Assembly: GCA_016858145.1 (NCBI GenBank)
Contig: JAEHOE010000029.1
Span: forward strand, 372,001-436,000
From: Edaphochlamys debaryana
Lineage: Eukaryota > Chlorophyta > Chlorophyceae > Chlamydomonadales
Direction: 5' to 3'
DNA: 64,000 nt
In this document: positions 11,703 through 24,477 of the stretch, in pieces
Layout of the letters: each line of letters opens with the position of its first letter
How positions within the stretch are numbered: the stretch's first letter is position 1
The notes under the pieces: generated by a model
What the model saw: the letters and a program-made list of their open reading frames with translations, nothing else
Database searches by the model: none
What the model was told of the DNA's origin: nothing
Program-made: the position numbers and the translations under genes

Positions 11703-14700
11703 CTAGGCAGGGGCCACGCAGGAGCCGCTGCTGCCGACCACGAGGCTGGGGTCGATGCATACGCACACGGTAGCGCCATTGCGCACGGCACAGCGCTGGT
11801 CGGGGCGGCAGATGGTGGGGGTGGTGCGGCAGAGGTTCACTGGCGGGTGGAGGGGGGAACGAGGGGGCGGGGGCGGTGGCGGGCGGAAGGGGTGGTGAGG
11901 GGGAAGTCATTGGGCAAGGGGGGTAAGGGCAAGGGGCCGAGTGGGGCTGGGGCGCGAGGGTTTAAGGTGGCCTCGTCGGGGCAAAATGACGGAGGAGGGC
12001 CGCCAAGTCTGGCCGCCGTGTGTATGTGCGTGTCTCACAGACAACTAGCGTTGCGAGCGAGGTCGACGGGTGAGTGCCCATCCCAGTGCTTCTTCCGTCA
12101 TTGGCGCCCCCAAAAGCAAATCAACTACGCCACGTGCCGAGCAAGCAGGCCTCGCTTACCCACGCACAGCCCGGTGCCCAGGTCCCGTGTGAAGCCAGTG
12201 ACGTCGCACTTGCAGATCTGCGGGGGCCAGGCAACCGCAGGCGGGGGGACGGCGTCGAGGGTCGGCAGCGCAGCTGGCCCGTACCGGGTACGGGTACCGG
12301 TACCGGCTTCGGCATTCAACCCAGCTGTGGCACGCGTTCAAGGGCTGCCGGCCTCGTTGGAGAGAGGAGCCAGCGTTTCGTTACTCCCGAGTTTCCAAGT
12401 AGCCTTGCCCCCGCCCCTCGCCCACCTTTGTCCCCGTCTTGGTGAAGGCGCAGCTGCCGCCGACGCCGCACGCCAGGTCGCAAGCTGCACGGGGAGGAGG
12501 CGGATAAGGGAGGGGGAAATGGGCTTGAGAATAGCGAGTCAAACGACTTAGGAGGTAGGGGCGCGCCCGCACGGCCTTGGCGGAAGGCCTGGACTTACAG
12601 TCCCAACACCGCGCAGGTGCTCACCCTCGCAGAGACCGGTGGCCGGGTTGAGCGTCAGACTCTTGTCGTTGCACACACAGATAGAGGGTTGCGTTGTTGG
12701 ACATTGCGCAAGTCTGGTTGACCTGGGGTCAGACGGCAGGGGTGGACCCTCAGGGGGGTGGCTGGGGGTAGCGAGCGCAGGTGGGGCAGCAATTTCTGGT
12801 TTTCTCTCCCCATCCCAAAGCCCCTTGTGGGGCGTTCCGGCATCTGCAGCCGCAGGACCACCAGGCTGACCTTACAGGTGGTGGTGGAGCACTTCTCCTC
12901 TACGCAAGCGGGGGTGGGTGCGGGCATGCATGAAGGGTTAGGGGTCAGCGAGCACGCAGGTACCAGTCGGGTGCGGGGCCCTCGTCAGGTTTGGCCGCGT
13001 CGATTGTCTCCTAGGAACAGCACCCGTACCGGCTGCATGCCTGTACCCAAACCCTGTCACTCACCGACGCATAGGTTCAGGACCTGATCCTTTGCGTAGC
13101 CGGCCCTACAGCGGCTGTGGGCAAAGTCCACGTAAAGGAAGGTCAGGACTTCCGAGTACCCCGCAGCGTGAAGCCACGTACGATACCGCCCAACATGTGA
13201 CCCCCCGCCAAAGCCCGCCGGTGATGGCAACAGGATGTCCAGCTCTTACCACACGGCCGTGGCGTTAGCCATCTCACAGAACTCGTTGCGGATGCACTCG
13301 TGCATCGGGCACTTGTTGGCTGCGAGGGTTGGTGCGTTGAGAGCGGTGGGGTTCGGTCAGTGACAGGGATGAGCGCCTGGTCATAAGAGAGGAACAGGAA
13401 GCAAGACGGTGGCGAACGTGGGCAGCAGCAGCCGGCTGCTCCACGCCTCCACTACCGTTGTGGATTACGTACTCACCCACGCAGCTCCCTGTGATGGTAT
13501 CGCGGACGTAGCCTGGCTTGCAGACGCTGCAGAGGAGGGGGGATAGGAGCGGACGTAGGGGCCCACGTGTTGCCTAGCGCGGTAGGGTCCCAGGCCCGGA
13601 AGAGCGCGGGCGCCCCGAAACCCCCAATCTACTCGGTCAAAGTAAGGGGCTTGAAGCACGACCCCCAAGTAAGGTTATGGAAGGGGCATTGCCGGTGTAA
13701 TAGCAAAGCTTACCATTTGCCTAGGCGCTCAGCGACGATGCACATCGAGTTGGCGTCACACTTGACGGTCATGCATGCGTTGACTGTGTGGAGCGGCGGG
13801 GGCGGGGCATGAGCGCGTGAGTGGGCGGGGCCGAGGGGAGGTGGGTGTGAGGGTCAGACGATCTTTAGCTGAGCTAGGATTTTGCCTCATTCCGTGTGGC
13901 AGGCGTTAGGCGGTGGCGGAGTTGGGCGGGGTTGGGCGGGGTTGGGCGGGCACTCCGGGTAGGGGCCAAGCACGCAATCTCTCTTCTGCCCCATACCACG
14001 TAACCCCAAAGCACGCGCGCCTGACGCAGGATGACGGAGCGAGCCCTGTGCTTCCGGGCCCATCTGTCTCCACTGCCCTCTCCGTTCCCGGTATCTACCG
14101 TACCGCTCCCACTCCTCTCCCTCCCCTTTCCCTTTCCCACAACACTCTCTCCGTACCACCCCACCCTGCCGTCCCTCGCCCACCAACACAGATCTTGAGC
14201 ACCGTGTCCTTTACGTAGCCGGGCTTGCAAACGCTGTGACAGAAGGAGGAACAGGATTGGAAATATAGCGGGGTGTAATCGGCCCAATATAAAAAGCGGT
14301 ATTGTCAGTCCGCCCTTGCTATGATGATCCCCCATCCACCAGTAACCCGACCGCACTCACCAAGTGGGGGCTCCGTTTGACATGGTACAGGTGGCGAAGT
14401 CATCGGCGCAGATGAAGTCAACGCAGAGGTTCTGTGGCACCGGGGAGGAAAGCACACTTTGGCGGCAGTTGACACGGGCACGGCCGCAAGGAGTGTGAGA
14501 GACGAGGGGAGACCGAGCGAGAGAGCTGTCGCGTTCTGTCGTGCGCTTTCAGGTAAGGCGGCCAACGGGCAGCCTGCTCTTCCACGTGGCTGGCAACCGT
14601 TGGGCCGTACATATCTGTACGTTGCTGCTGACTACTATTACTATTAAGCTGCAGCACAGCAGCACGACACGATGCGTAGGGGGTCCCTCGCTCTGGATAC

Positions 14701-16033
14701 CGTCCACTCGCCTTGACGCACTTCTTAGTCGCGGTGTCGCGCACGAGCCCCCGGTTGCAGGTGCACACGGGCGTCCCCAGAGCGCTGATGGAGCAAGTCT
14801 CAGTGGCGGGATCAGGGCAGAAGTTGTAGCAGCGTGAGTCTGGCGGGAGGCAGGCAGGGAGAAGTTGCGGAGCAAGGGAGTTGAGCCAGAGAACGCCGGG
14901 TGCAAGCCGTACAACGCAGAAAAAACTGTACTGCATACGGTATGGTAGGGACTTACCGATACAGGACGTTGCATCGTTGATTGCCGTGAAGCGGTCGGGC
15001 AGGTGCAGCTGGGGTTGGGGTTGGGGTGCGCGCGTGGGCGAGGGGCATACATGAGCATGCCCGCTGGTACGGTTTATCACCGGCTGACCCTCATGCCCTT
15101 CTTCCTGCCCCGCTCCTACGTGTATCCGGCGGCCGCAGTGGCGTTGGCCGCGCAGGTTGCGTTAGCGTTGGGGCCGCAAATGTTGGCACGGGTGCACAGG
15201 GACTGGCATCGGCGGGTGCTTGCGTTCCAGAAGTAGCCCCGAGCACAAGCACAGCTGTATGAGCCTGGCGAATTAGTGCAGAGTGGAGGCGCGGCGGCGT
15301 TGGGGCCACACAGCTTAGCCGGCGAGGCGGCAGACAGGGCACACCTGCGGGCCCGGGTGCGAAAGAAGCCGAGGGGTCAAGAAGGGCCACCAAAGGTAAA
15401 GGGCAGAAATCTCCGGTTGACTGCCTTTCCTGAGCCAGGAGCTCAAGCCCGCCCCGACGCTTCCTGCACCCACACCCTCACAGCACCCCAAATCCCTTTA
15501 CTTGGGAATCCCACGTGGCATTTCCCTACCTACCTCACTCTCCCCACTGCCCGCAGCCCGCCGCAGGCCCCGCTCACTCGTTCACGTCGGTGCAGGCGTC
15601 AGGAGCGGTGTTGTAGTACCCGGGGGCGCACACGCAGGAGTAGCCGGTTCCGAGCGGGACCGCGGGCACGCACGTGTGCGATGCGCCGCAGGGGTTGTTG
15701 AAGCACGGCATGGGCAGGATGGAGGCTGCTCGGGTGGGGGCGCGGAGGAGCGAGACGAGCGCGAGGTGAGGTGGGTCCGACCCTCGAGTCGTGGCACTCG
15801 CTCGTCGGCGGGCGTGCCGCGTGGACCATAGCCGCTTGCCGCCATCCCAGGCCAGCTTACTGTCAGACGGTGGTAGTGGTGCCTAGTGAGGCGGGCGCCT
15901 ATGGCGGATAAGGGCGCACGACACGGTGCCACGGCTGGACCGGCACGCCGAGTGACTCACCCTCGGCCATGCGCGTGCTTGAGACCAGGGCAAGTGCCAG
16001 CCCAAGGGCCGGGAGGAAGACCTCGGGCCTCAT
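11703..16033 (-). pseudogene. Gene B: sister of gene A with two frameshifts (probable pseudogene)
   Basis: All 16 exons of gene A are present in order (minus: 15961-16033, 15578-15725, 15120-15344, 14957-15008, 14712-14839, 14361-14431, 14184-14233, 13714-13783, 13477-13526, 13250-13319, 13065-13114, 12871-12899, 12625-12722, 12426-12484, 12160-12217, 11703-11839). Eleven of them, including exons 5-12, have exactly the length of their gene A counterparts. It has a signal peptide (MRPEVFLPALGLALALVSS), a DVNEC calcium-binding EGF linker and a C-terminus ending CVAPA. Exon 4 has lost one base relative to gene A (52 against 53 nt). Exon 13 has gained one near a GTGTGTG run (98 where 97 keeps frame). 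Between them the frame is wrong, and a TAA is met in exon 7. Exon 5 ends at a GC donor (AAG|GCGAGT). The splice sites and cysteines are otherwise intact, so decay is recent, or the two indels are assembly errors. I do not give a corrected protein. Confidence 0.75.
13921..13950. repeat. 10-bp tandem repeat
   Basis: Three exact copies of GTTGGGCGGG lie in the intron between exons 7 and 8 of gene B. Confidence 0.85.
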
Positions 16034-17762
16034 GACTAAGAGCTTACGAACTTTGGATGCGCAGGTGGTAAGAGCAGCCTGTGCAAGGGGGCAAGCTCGC
16101 CGTGGGATCTGGCGGGGAGAGGGGTGCGAGGGGTGAGGAGTGGGACATGACTACTCGCGACACGGTTGATGTCCCTTGAGCTAAAACCCGTGGATTCGGC
16201 TTCTGGAGCGATAGGACTAGCTATGCCATCTCTGAACCGCAGCTGGGTGCGCGAGAGACAAGGATGGTCGGCATGCTTGCCGGCATCGGCAATGCGCTGG
16301 CCGCCTTGTTATGCCGATCTCCCCAGCACGCATGTTTGCTGTCTATGTTTCACGGCGATTGATTGGAGCAGTTCATTTGTGGAAGACACAAGCGGGGGGA
16401 TGATGGGCCTGGCAAGCGCTTACCGCTGGCGCTTGTCGCCTGAAGCTCGCCTGGACTCCCAAAATACTCCCAGGGCACAGAAGGATTGCGAGGAGAGCTC
16501 ACCTCCTTGGTGCGACTCGGCGCGAAAAGAGACAGGTCCCGCCCTGATGACTGCGTAACTGGGTGAATGCTCGCACAGACGCTTGGAGCTCCGAATCAGT
16601 AACCGCAAATCGGCATCAGCGGTGGGCGATGAGCTCCCTCGCAAACCGGTTACCGCCTGGGCGGCTGGGCCCGACTGCTCGTTAGCAGCTCGCAGTGCTG
16701 GCCGTGCGATCGAGTCCGACCGTATGGCGTTCTACAAAGCCCAAATGCTCTGCGCCTTTCTTACTGCACAAGCTATTGGACAGTGACCGGTTGGACGTGA
16801 CGGCAGTGCACGGTACTAGAGTCCGCCAGCGACGACCCCACCCCCTTCCCCAGCCTTCCCCTTTACCCCCCCGCCCCCCTTCCCAAACCGCGCCCCCTTT
16901 ACCCGGAGCGTGGCGGGGCGGTGTACAAAGACATCAACGAATGTTGGGTAACCGACGGCATGTCGAAGGCATATGACCTTTGCCAGCCGCCGCTGCTAAG
17001 TATGAGTACGTACGACATCAACTGATTGAAGCGTGCAGACTGCAGAGGCTCTGGCCGTGTGGATGTGCCAGGTTGCTGCAATGGGAATTGAGACGGCCAG
17101 GAACCCAGCCGATGGGTCAGTCGCATTTGTAGCTACAGCTTAGCTATCGGGTGCCTGCGGCCCCCGCCTTTCCGTTGTCACCACGGCGTGCTGTCCATCC
17201 AACACGCGCCACATGTAACCGTGCCCACTCAGGCTCGCATCGCGAGTTCCTCTTCCGCCGAGCATGCAACTGACTGTATCCATCATTGACCTTGCCCCGG
17301 GCTGCGCCGATAGAGTGGCGAGCGAAGGGGGCGAGTAGCTATGGGCGGGGCAGGGGCCCACGGTCTCCTCCCGAAACACTTAGATACCACCCCACGGGCC
17401 CCTGCCAGCCGCCATATGTACTGAGTACCTCACATCCAACCTGACACTACCGCATCATTCCCGCCATTTCTCTAGCCACTGCGATCACGCGCACCCCCGA
17501 TATGTCGCAGGCCAGCCGGCCTGGGGCTGTGCCGTTGCTCAGCGGCCCTGGCCCTGACGCCCTTGTCCCGACCGCCGCGCCCTTCCCGTGACTGCGCTCC
17601 CAACCTTTCACCCCTTGCCATACGACTACTTGGTATCACGCATGTACTGCATCCCGACCCAAACCACGAGCGCAGAGCTGATTAAGCTCGCCTTCGCCGC
17701 CGCTTGGGCGCGGTCTTGCCGGCTCGGTCCGGTCGCGCCTCGGAGGACCACTGGGTCGCCGC
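16034..17762. other. Intergenic region between the gene B start and the gene C stop
   Basis: This contains the presumed gene B promoter and the 3' flank of gene C. Part of that flank (17123-17435) is an inverted copy of the 3' flank of gene D. 16840-16900 is a C-rich, low-complexity stretch. The frames here lack domain or splice support, so no gene is called. Confidence 0.5.
17123..17435 (+). repeat. Outer inverted repeat, left copy (3' flank of gene C)
   Basis: This segment matches the reverse complement of 33942-34292. Shared blocks include the opening GCATTTGTAGCTACAGC, the middle CCTTGCCCCGGGCTGCGCCG and the end TACTGAGTACCTCACAT, with diverged stretches between. It lies about 330 bp beyond the stop of gene C, as its partner lies about 250 bp beyond the stop of gene D. 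The inverted duplication that made the C/D pair therefore included downstream sequence. It may hold 3' UTR or polyadenylation signals. Confidence 0.85.
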
Positions 17763-20700
17763 TTAGGTGATGATCCAGTAGCACAGCTTGGTACCGCCGT
17801 ACTGAATCATGCAGCTCTGGCCAAGCGCGCAGGCGTTGGGATCCGCACAGGAGTTGTAGTAGCTGCATGGGTGAAGGGGGCCGGGGCCGGGGGAAGGGAG
17901 GTGAGCGCGGTCACAACCTTCATTCAGCCTGTGCTGTCTGCAACACAGCAGTGCCGGCGAGATACGTACGGCACATAGGAAATCCATGTACGGCAGGCGC
18001 AGTACGGCATGATTGACGTACCACGTGGCTGGTTCCAGTCGGGAGGAGCCCTGCACCAGGATGTAGCCCGGGTCACAGGCGCTGCGGCGTGGTGGCGGGG
18101 GTATGAGGGGGAGGGTAAGGGGAAGGCAGGAGGTGAGGAGTGGTTTGGGACAGAGGCCTTCAAACTTTTGAAGGACGGGGCGCATACAAGATAAAAAAAG
18201 AGTTAGCAGCCACCGTAAGAGAAGCAGGGCTCACCAGGAAGCAGAGTAATCCACGGGGTTGATGCTGCAGGTCTGGCCCCTCGAGCATGTAGCGCCGACC
18301 CTCATCTCACACGGCCCCACGCACGGAACGCCTGCGGAGATAAACCGGTAAGTCAGAAGCGCCGCCGCAGAGCGTGGGAATCGAGTGACAAGCATAGTGC
18401 TGCTGCTGCAGGCATCGACTTAGTCCTTCCTTCGAGCTACACCCCTCTCATCGTCCGATAAGTGCGCGCTCAGAGTGCGTGCCACACCCACCTTTGACTT
18501 GTGTGAAGCCGTACTGGGTCGGGCAGCCGCACATGGGCCGTCCGAACCAGGACACACAGGGCCCCTGCAGGCATGCAATCATGCCACACGGGTCGGCTGC
18601 GGGCGGGGAGCAGTGGGAGGGGTGGGGGTGGTGGGAGGGGTGGGGGCGGGTGTGAGCGGGTGTTGACTACATCTAGTAGTAGAGGCACCGCCAAGGGACA
18701 TAGCGCGCGTAGAAAGGCATGAAGGGGGCCCCGAGGTGCGTACGGCAGTGGCCACAGGCCCGGCCCGCACAGCATCACTCACGCGTACAGAAGCCGTGTC
18801 CCAGGTCTACCACTTGGTTGGGGTCTTTGCAGACGCCTGCGGGATGTGGTAATGCCGTTGTGGCAAGGCTCGTCAGCGCTTGGGTATAAGAGAGACCCAC
18901 GCATGGAACCATAGTGCTTCCATATCGGCCAAGCCGACTGGCACAACTTGGCTTCCAACGCATGGCAACACGGGGCCGTGGAGCTCTTGGAGCTCACTGG
19001 CGAAGCCAGTGCCCCCAGCGGATTCTGCCTCCTAGCGGATTTCCGATGGTGCGGCAGATACTCACATACAGGATAGCCGCTCCGCATCTCGCACGTCTGG
19101 TCACACTTGCAGGGGGGGTTCTTGGTGCCACACAGGTTCCCTGGGCAGGGCGGGGCAGGCACGCGGCAGAGCTAGTTAGGCGAAGGACTGCGTTCCAGTG
19201 GGGCAAGGGACGAGGTGTCATGCAGCCAGTCAGCCTGGTCACTTACTAACGCATTTGCCGGTGACCTTGTCGATGACGTATCCGGAAATGCATTTGCAGA
19301 CGGGAGTGCTCGACACGCCGAGCGCCGAGTTCCACGTGCAGGACTCCACCCCCTCGGTGGGCGTGGCACCGCACCAGATGGTGCAATCTGCGGTTGACGG
19401 TTGGGTCTTGAGACGTCAGCAGCGAGCGGTAAAGGGTAACAAACCCAACGGTGTGCCGATGCTTTATGGTGCCAGCCCGGTTTCGGGGGGTGCCGATGCT
19501 GAACCAGGCTACCGGTCCCGCCCAACCCACTTTTGAGTAGCACGCAAAGAACCTCACCAATGCGGCATTGCAGGTCGGCAGTTGTCACGAGAGGTGGCGG
19601 GCAGTAGCACGTCGGCTTGTTGTTGACCATCTGCGTGGGTTGAGGCAGAGGCAACGGCCGTCAGCGTTGCGCTGGAATGTCGGCAAGCCAAGCGAACAGC
19701 CACGTTTGCGCCGTCTTTGCCCCCAAACGGAGCGGTGTAAGACCGGTACGTCCTGACACGTGTTTCACCTGGCAGAGGAATCCACGCGGGCAGATCTTGG
19801 TGGGGCACGTGTCCAGCACGCAACCAAAGGTCGTGTTCTTGTCGGGTACAAAGGGCCCCGCGCGGCACGCGCAGTAGGGTCCGTTGGGGCCCAGCATGCA
19901 GACCTGCGGTTGGCGGTTGGGAGCAACCGTTGACGGCAGGTCAGGCAGATATGGCTGGATGGCTGTCACGACCAACGCCGACTTGGCTTGCCGGTGCGGG
20001 CTGGCCACTGATAACGTAGGTACCCGAGGACACCCGGCACTTTTGCGCCCCCGGCCAAGCGCACCTGGTTGGTACCGCACTTGTAGTTAACGCACGGGTG
20101 TAGGGTGCCTGTCAAGGGACACGTAAAAGTAGGGTCAACGAGCGAAGAGCGCTTGCTCGTGGGTGTGACTGACAGGCGTAACGCCGTCACATGACTGTGA
20201 ACTAGGGGGGATCCATGTCCGCCCCAAGTCCATCGGTGCCACGCAGCGCGGAGCTGCAGTGCAGTGCAGTACGGCATTACTCACGTACGCAGGTCTCCTT
20301 GTAGGGGTCCCACCAGGAGCCGGTGGGGCAGGTGCAGCGCGGCCGGCCCCCAACCATGGAGCAGACCTGCCGGGGTTGGGGGCGGGGGCGGGCAAGGAGG
20401 GCATGGCAGGGAACACGCATCAGTGCAGACCTCGACACGCAAACAGCTGGTATGCCAACCAACCATGCCAGCCTGAAGGTTTTGCCGACACCCACCCCCA
20501 CCCAAGCGTCAGGTCCCGATCACCCACCATGTTGGACTTGCATCGCACCAGGGGGCACTGGTCCCCTGAGATCGGGCATGGGTGACACAATCGTCATCGG
20601 GCGGGAGATCCAACTCAGGAAATGCTCAAGGGGAGGTGGCTGTGTTTGAACACACCCACAAGCCCAGATAGAGCGCCGTTTGCCCGCCCTGCTCGTGACC

Positions 20701-23609
20701 TTGCAGCAACTTACATACGCATCGCGCTGGGGCGTAGCCGGAGTCACGGACATAACCGCGCCTGCGTGACGGGAGGGCTATGTCATGAAGAGCCGAAGGC
20801 AGCCTTTCACAGCTTTCCTAGTATCACGCCCATAGTCCCGGCCAGAAACCCCGCAGCTTGGCGCTTTCTGTCCGTGCATCATCCAACCATCCCCTCCCGC
20901 TCGCTACCAACCTGCAGTCGCATCGAATGAATGCGCCAGTTGTGGCGTTCGTCACACAAATCTCAGTAGCCAGGTTGCATCGCGGGCGCCCAGTGGGATC
21001 ATAGCAGCCGGGGCGGCCTGGAGGTTGGGCAAGGGGCGTAGCGGGCTTGAGTACGGGTATTCGGGGAGGCAAAACTCGCATGGGCCAGGAGGGCAAACGC
21101 GAGGTCTGTGCGTGCGGAAGCAGCAGGAAGAGACGGGGAGGGCCACTGGAGCACCGGAGTCCCCCCCGAGTCCGTGGGACAGGACGCGGCCGTTTGAAAC
21201 TACCAACGGTTCACCGCCAGCCCACTCACGCCAGCAGGTGGGCCAGTCGCCTCCCACGAGCACGGTCCCCGTCGGGCATGAGCAGCTGCGGTACGGTGCA
21301 GTAGGGGGCACGGGAAAAGAGCAAGGTCAGAGGAGCCGTTCGCGGTAGCCGTGTAAGCTGAGGGCGGCACGTTGAGCTGACGCCTTTCCTTGCTCCAATG
21401 CATTGATTAGCATGGCCCGCGAAGCTCACGTGTAGTTGCCGGGCAGGTTCGTGCAGTTGGCTGATGCACCGCATGGGTTCTGGAGACTGCGGGAACAAAG
21501 CAGGGTGAGGGGCAGTTGAGAACACACAGTCATGGCGGCGTGGGCTGGACCTATCACACGGGGTAACCTTTAAGCATGCAGCAACCGAAGCCCCCCTTCA
21601 GGCCTAGGCAAAGTCGGTCGTGCAGCCTCGTGAAGCGCTCACCACTCTGCAATGGCGGAGGAGGGGGTGATAGGGGCAGAGGTGACAAGCTCACGTAAGG
21701 GTGCGAGCGAGCCCTGGGGCCGCGCGCCCCAGTCCAGGCCGCCATCGTCACTTCCTTTCAGCCCTCAGTCAGCCCCAGGATTCAGACCTCGCCCCTTGTC
21801 TTCCGTCAGGGACACACAGGTCGTACACCACTTGACTCACCGTTAATGTCTGTGGGAGGCGATGGCAGCCGTCGCAGATGACGAGGGGGCAGGGGACGTG
21901 GGGCAACTGTCAGGCGGACGTCCTTGGGCCTAGACATGACCAGTTTCCATGCCCTTCCCAGGGACGGCTGCACTGCAAAGCGGGGCGGACAACTCCTGCA
22001 CAACTCGGCCCTTTCTCACACCCCGAGACACCTACCGACGCAAGTGCGCCTGACAGCGTCCCATTGGTAACCCTTGCGGCAAAGGCAGCTGCGCATAAGG
22101 ATGGGGGCCAGGAAGGGGGAGCGCTCAACGTTGCAGTCTCTGATGGGCTTGGGCCCGAAGCCTCACGACATGGCACACCGCACGTGGAGGGGCCAGCGCT
22201 AGGGGGAGCACGCAAGTTCCCTACGTGCTCCGCACAAGGGAGAATTAGTAGCCATGTCGCCTTCGCTACGACCCGGCATCATTCACGTATAGCAGCCCTG
22301 AGCGTTGCTCACGTAAAGCTGCCCGCCGTGTTGATGCAGGGGGGCCTTGCGATTCCGTCCGCATTGCAAGCGTCGCAGGGGTTGGCGCTCAGGGCGGTGG
22401 GGCCGCACAGCGAAGCGACGGTAGGTCCCATGATAGACATGGAGGAGGCGGCGGCGCTGTCGATCATCGCCAGGTCCGCATCCACGACGGGGGTGTAGGT
22501 CGCGACGACGGCGCACCTTTATTTGGGGTTGAGGGAACGAACGGAAAGGGTTGGATTGGGGTGGCAGATCGCTGTGCGGAGTTGGGAGGGCCAGGGAAAG
22601 GGGCGGTCCTGTGCGGCGTGCAACGCCCCAGAACTCGGCTCTCCTCCTTTCCCTTCTCCGGAGGGCTCAAGACTTCGATCGTTATCCGCGGAGCGCTTGC
22701 CGCCCCGCACCCCCTGCTCTGGCCTCTTTCCTCTCCCTCACTTCCAGGACTCACTCGTCAATGTCTGTTGCCAGCGGTATCGAACGCCAGAGCGCAAAGG
22801 TTGGCGTCAAGCGGGAAGGGATTGGCAAAGGGCATGCAAGGGATCGGGTACGGCACACGTGAGTGACGGCTGCATAGCGCCTCGCCCCTCCACCAACGAA
22901 CCCAAACCAGGGTCTGCCCCTCCAACCTCGAGGACTGGGACTCACCGGCGCAGTTCCTGGGGTCCGGGTTGTAGTACCCCACCCGGCAGGTGCACTTGTA
23001 GTCTAGGCTGCCATCTGGCATCGTGACGTTCTGGGGGTTTGAACGTGGGGGGTGGAGCAAGGGTACGGGGTAGGTGCAAGGGCGAACTGGGGCAGGGATC
23101 GGGACAGGACCGGATTCGGAAGCTCTCAAAAGCTCTCAAAAGATCGCCCTTCCCGTGTGGAATCTGGATCACGTGGCCCTCATCAGGGTACCCACCGTAC
23201 ACGTATGCCTGACGTTGTCTGGAGAGATGCAAGACTTGATGGTGCAGTAAGTGATGTCGCTGACTTGACCTGCACACGAATGGCGGCGCCGTGGCACGGA
23301 GGCAGCGCAGCATGTTAGGGGGGGCGGCGGGGGATCACAGCGGGCGGGGGGGCCCTGGGCTGCTGCTTGACGTGAGTCAGGTATAGTTGCTGTTGTGATC
23401 ACGGTGGCATGAATCCTGTCAGCGCGTGCGGTGCTGCCTTTGGGGGGCTTCGGGCCCAGCGGCGCCCCCAGCACCTACCCGCACGCGAGCCTTGCCCCCA
23501 ACCCGCCCCACCCCCGGGGTCTCCAGCGCCACTCACCCAGCGCCGGCGCCGCCACTGCGAGCAGCGCCACAGCGGCAGTGAGTGCCGCGAAGGCGCGGGT
23601 GCGCCTCAT
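17763..23609 (-). CDS. Gene C: secreted EGF-like multi-repeat protein, 593 aa, 24 exons
   Basis: This is a secreted modular cysteine-rich protein and the divergent partner of gene D. Exons (minus): 23537-23609, 23196-23269, 22946-23030, 22755-22764, 22313-22516, 22036-22088, 21841-21849, 21643-21646, 21430-21486, 21230-21285, 20912-21017, 20715-20761, 20528-20565, 20285-20366, 20065-20108, 19769-19903, 19558-19630, 19247-19387, 19066-19140, 18783-18836, 18492-18596, 18235-18331, 18022-18081, 17763-17862. They total 1782 nt, in frame, ending TAA. Residues 1-25 are a signal peptide (AVALLAVAAPALG). Two calcium-binding EGF linkers follow: DIDEC via a 10-nt exon, and DINEC via 9-nt and 4-nt exons. 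After them come 6-cysteine modules such as KCDQTCEMRSGYPVCVC and a final LCYWIIT. Frame and cysteine spacing hold only if the 4-nt exon is included. Module borders are mostly phase 1. The function is not known to me. Confidence 0.87.
21643..21646 (-). other. 4-nt micro-exon (AGTG) of gene C
   Basis: In transcript sense, CATTGCAG precedes AGTG and GTGAGCGC follows. The exon before ends one base into a codon (ACATTAACG) and the exon after needs two bases before its first T. AGTG thus completes Glu and starts Cys of D-I-N-E-C. Without it the frame and all downstream cysteines are lost. Gene E has the same exon at the homologous position. Confidence 0.8.
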
Positions 23610-24477
23610 GCTTGCGTGCGGCACGGTGGGGCGTGTGACCTGCACGCCGGGGGCGCAATAGCGCGAGGGAGCAAGACGGGTCAGGCGCGGGAAATCGTGA
23701 CGCAGGTCCATCGCACAATGCGCCGCGTGCCAGCGTCTCCGGATTGCCAATATGCAAACACGGTGCTGTCGCGTCACGGTGAGCTCGCGCGTCAAGCTGA
23801 GACGATGCCGCAAGGAGCACCATAACCCGCGTGCATGCGACAACTTGGGCGTGCTAAGGCGCCAAATGGAAGGAGCTTCCGCGCCAGGGGCAGGGCTAAG
23901 CTGATCGCGCTCAGAAGAGCCTTCTGGCAGACAAAAGCGACGAGTCAGCGCGTCACGGACGACACCGCCAGAGCTTGGCTGTGCTAATGCTCAGATCACA
24001 TGTTCTTAGATGCTGTCATGCAGAGGCGGAGAGGCCAAAGCGGAAGCAGCACAGCGCATCCTCAGGTGCCCGCCGCGTTGGCAAAGCGCGACTGCAGCGC
24101 CTACCAGCAGAAGCGGTCTCTGATCAGGTACTTGCGTCACGCCGCGTGTTGCGGAAGGTAGCGCGCTACTGTGCACCAAACAGCGCAGAATGTTAGGCTG
24201 ACGACGACTGTCCTGGAGTGAGACCAAGGGTATGTATGGTGCGCGCTGTGGAAGGATGTATGAGTGTGCGCAATACTAGCATGCCCTTTTGCAGTGCACG
24301 CAGCCTTCGGCGCATGGGCCAACCGCCGTATCGAGACCCCACCTGTCGACGACCGTTGTCGGCCGCGAGAAGTCGTCAAGCGCAACCAACCTCGCGACCA
24401 AGGCGAAGCACGACGCGAGTGGTCAAGTGTTCCGACGCAGGCCGTTTGGTGGTGGCAGGGGCAGCACAAGGACTGGT
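23351..24477 (+). repeat. Inner inverted repeat, left arm (promoter and exon 1 of gene C)
   Basis: This arm is almost identical to the reverse complement of 24712-25838. Translations of the matching frames differ at only one or two residues over about 1 kb. It covers the first part of intron 1, the signal-peptide exon and upstream DNA of gene C. At its outer edge (23363-23380) the match becomes patchy before being lost. Confidence 0.95.

Noticed and set aside
11127..12551. 474-codon plus-strand open frame over the 3' part of gene B
   Set aside because: It lies antisense to gene B exons that carry proper splice sites and cysteine patterns. Long shadow frames are common at this GC content.
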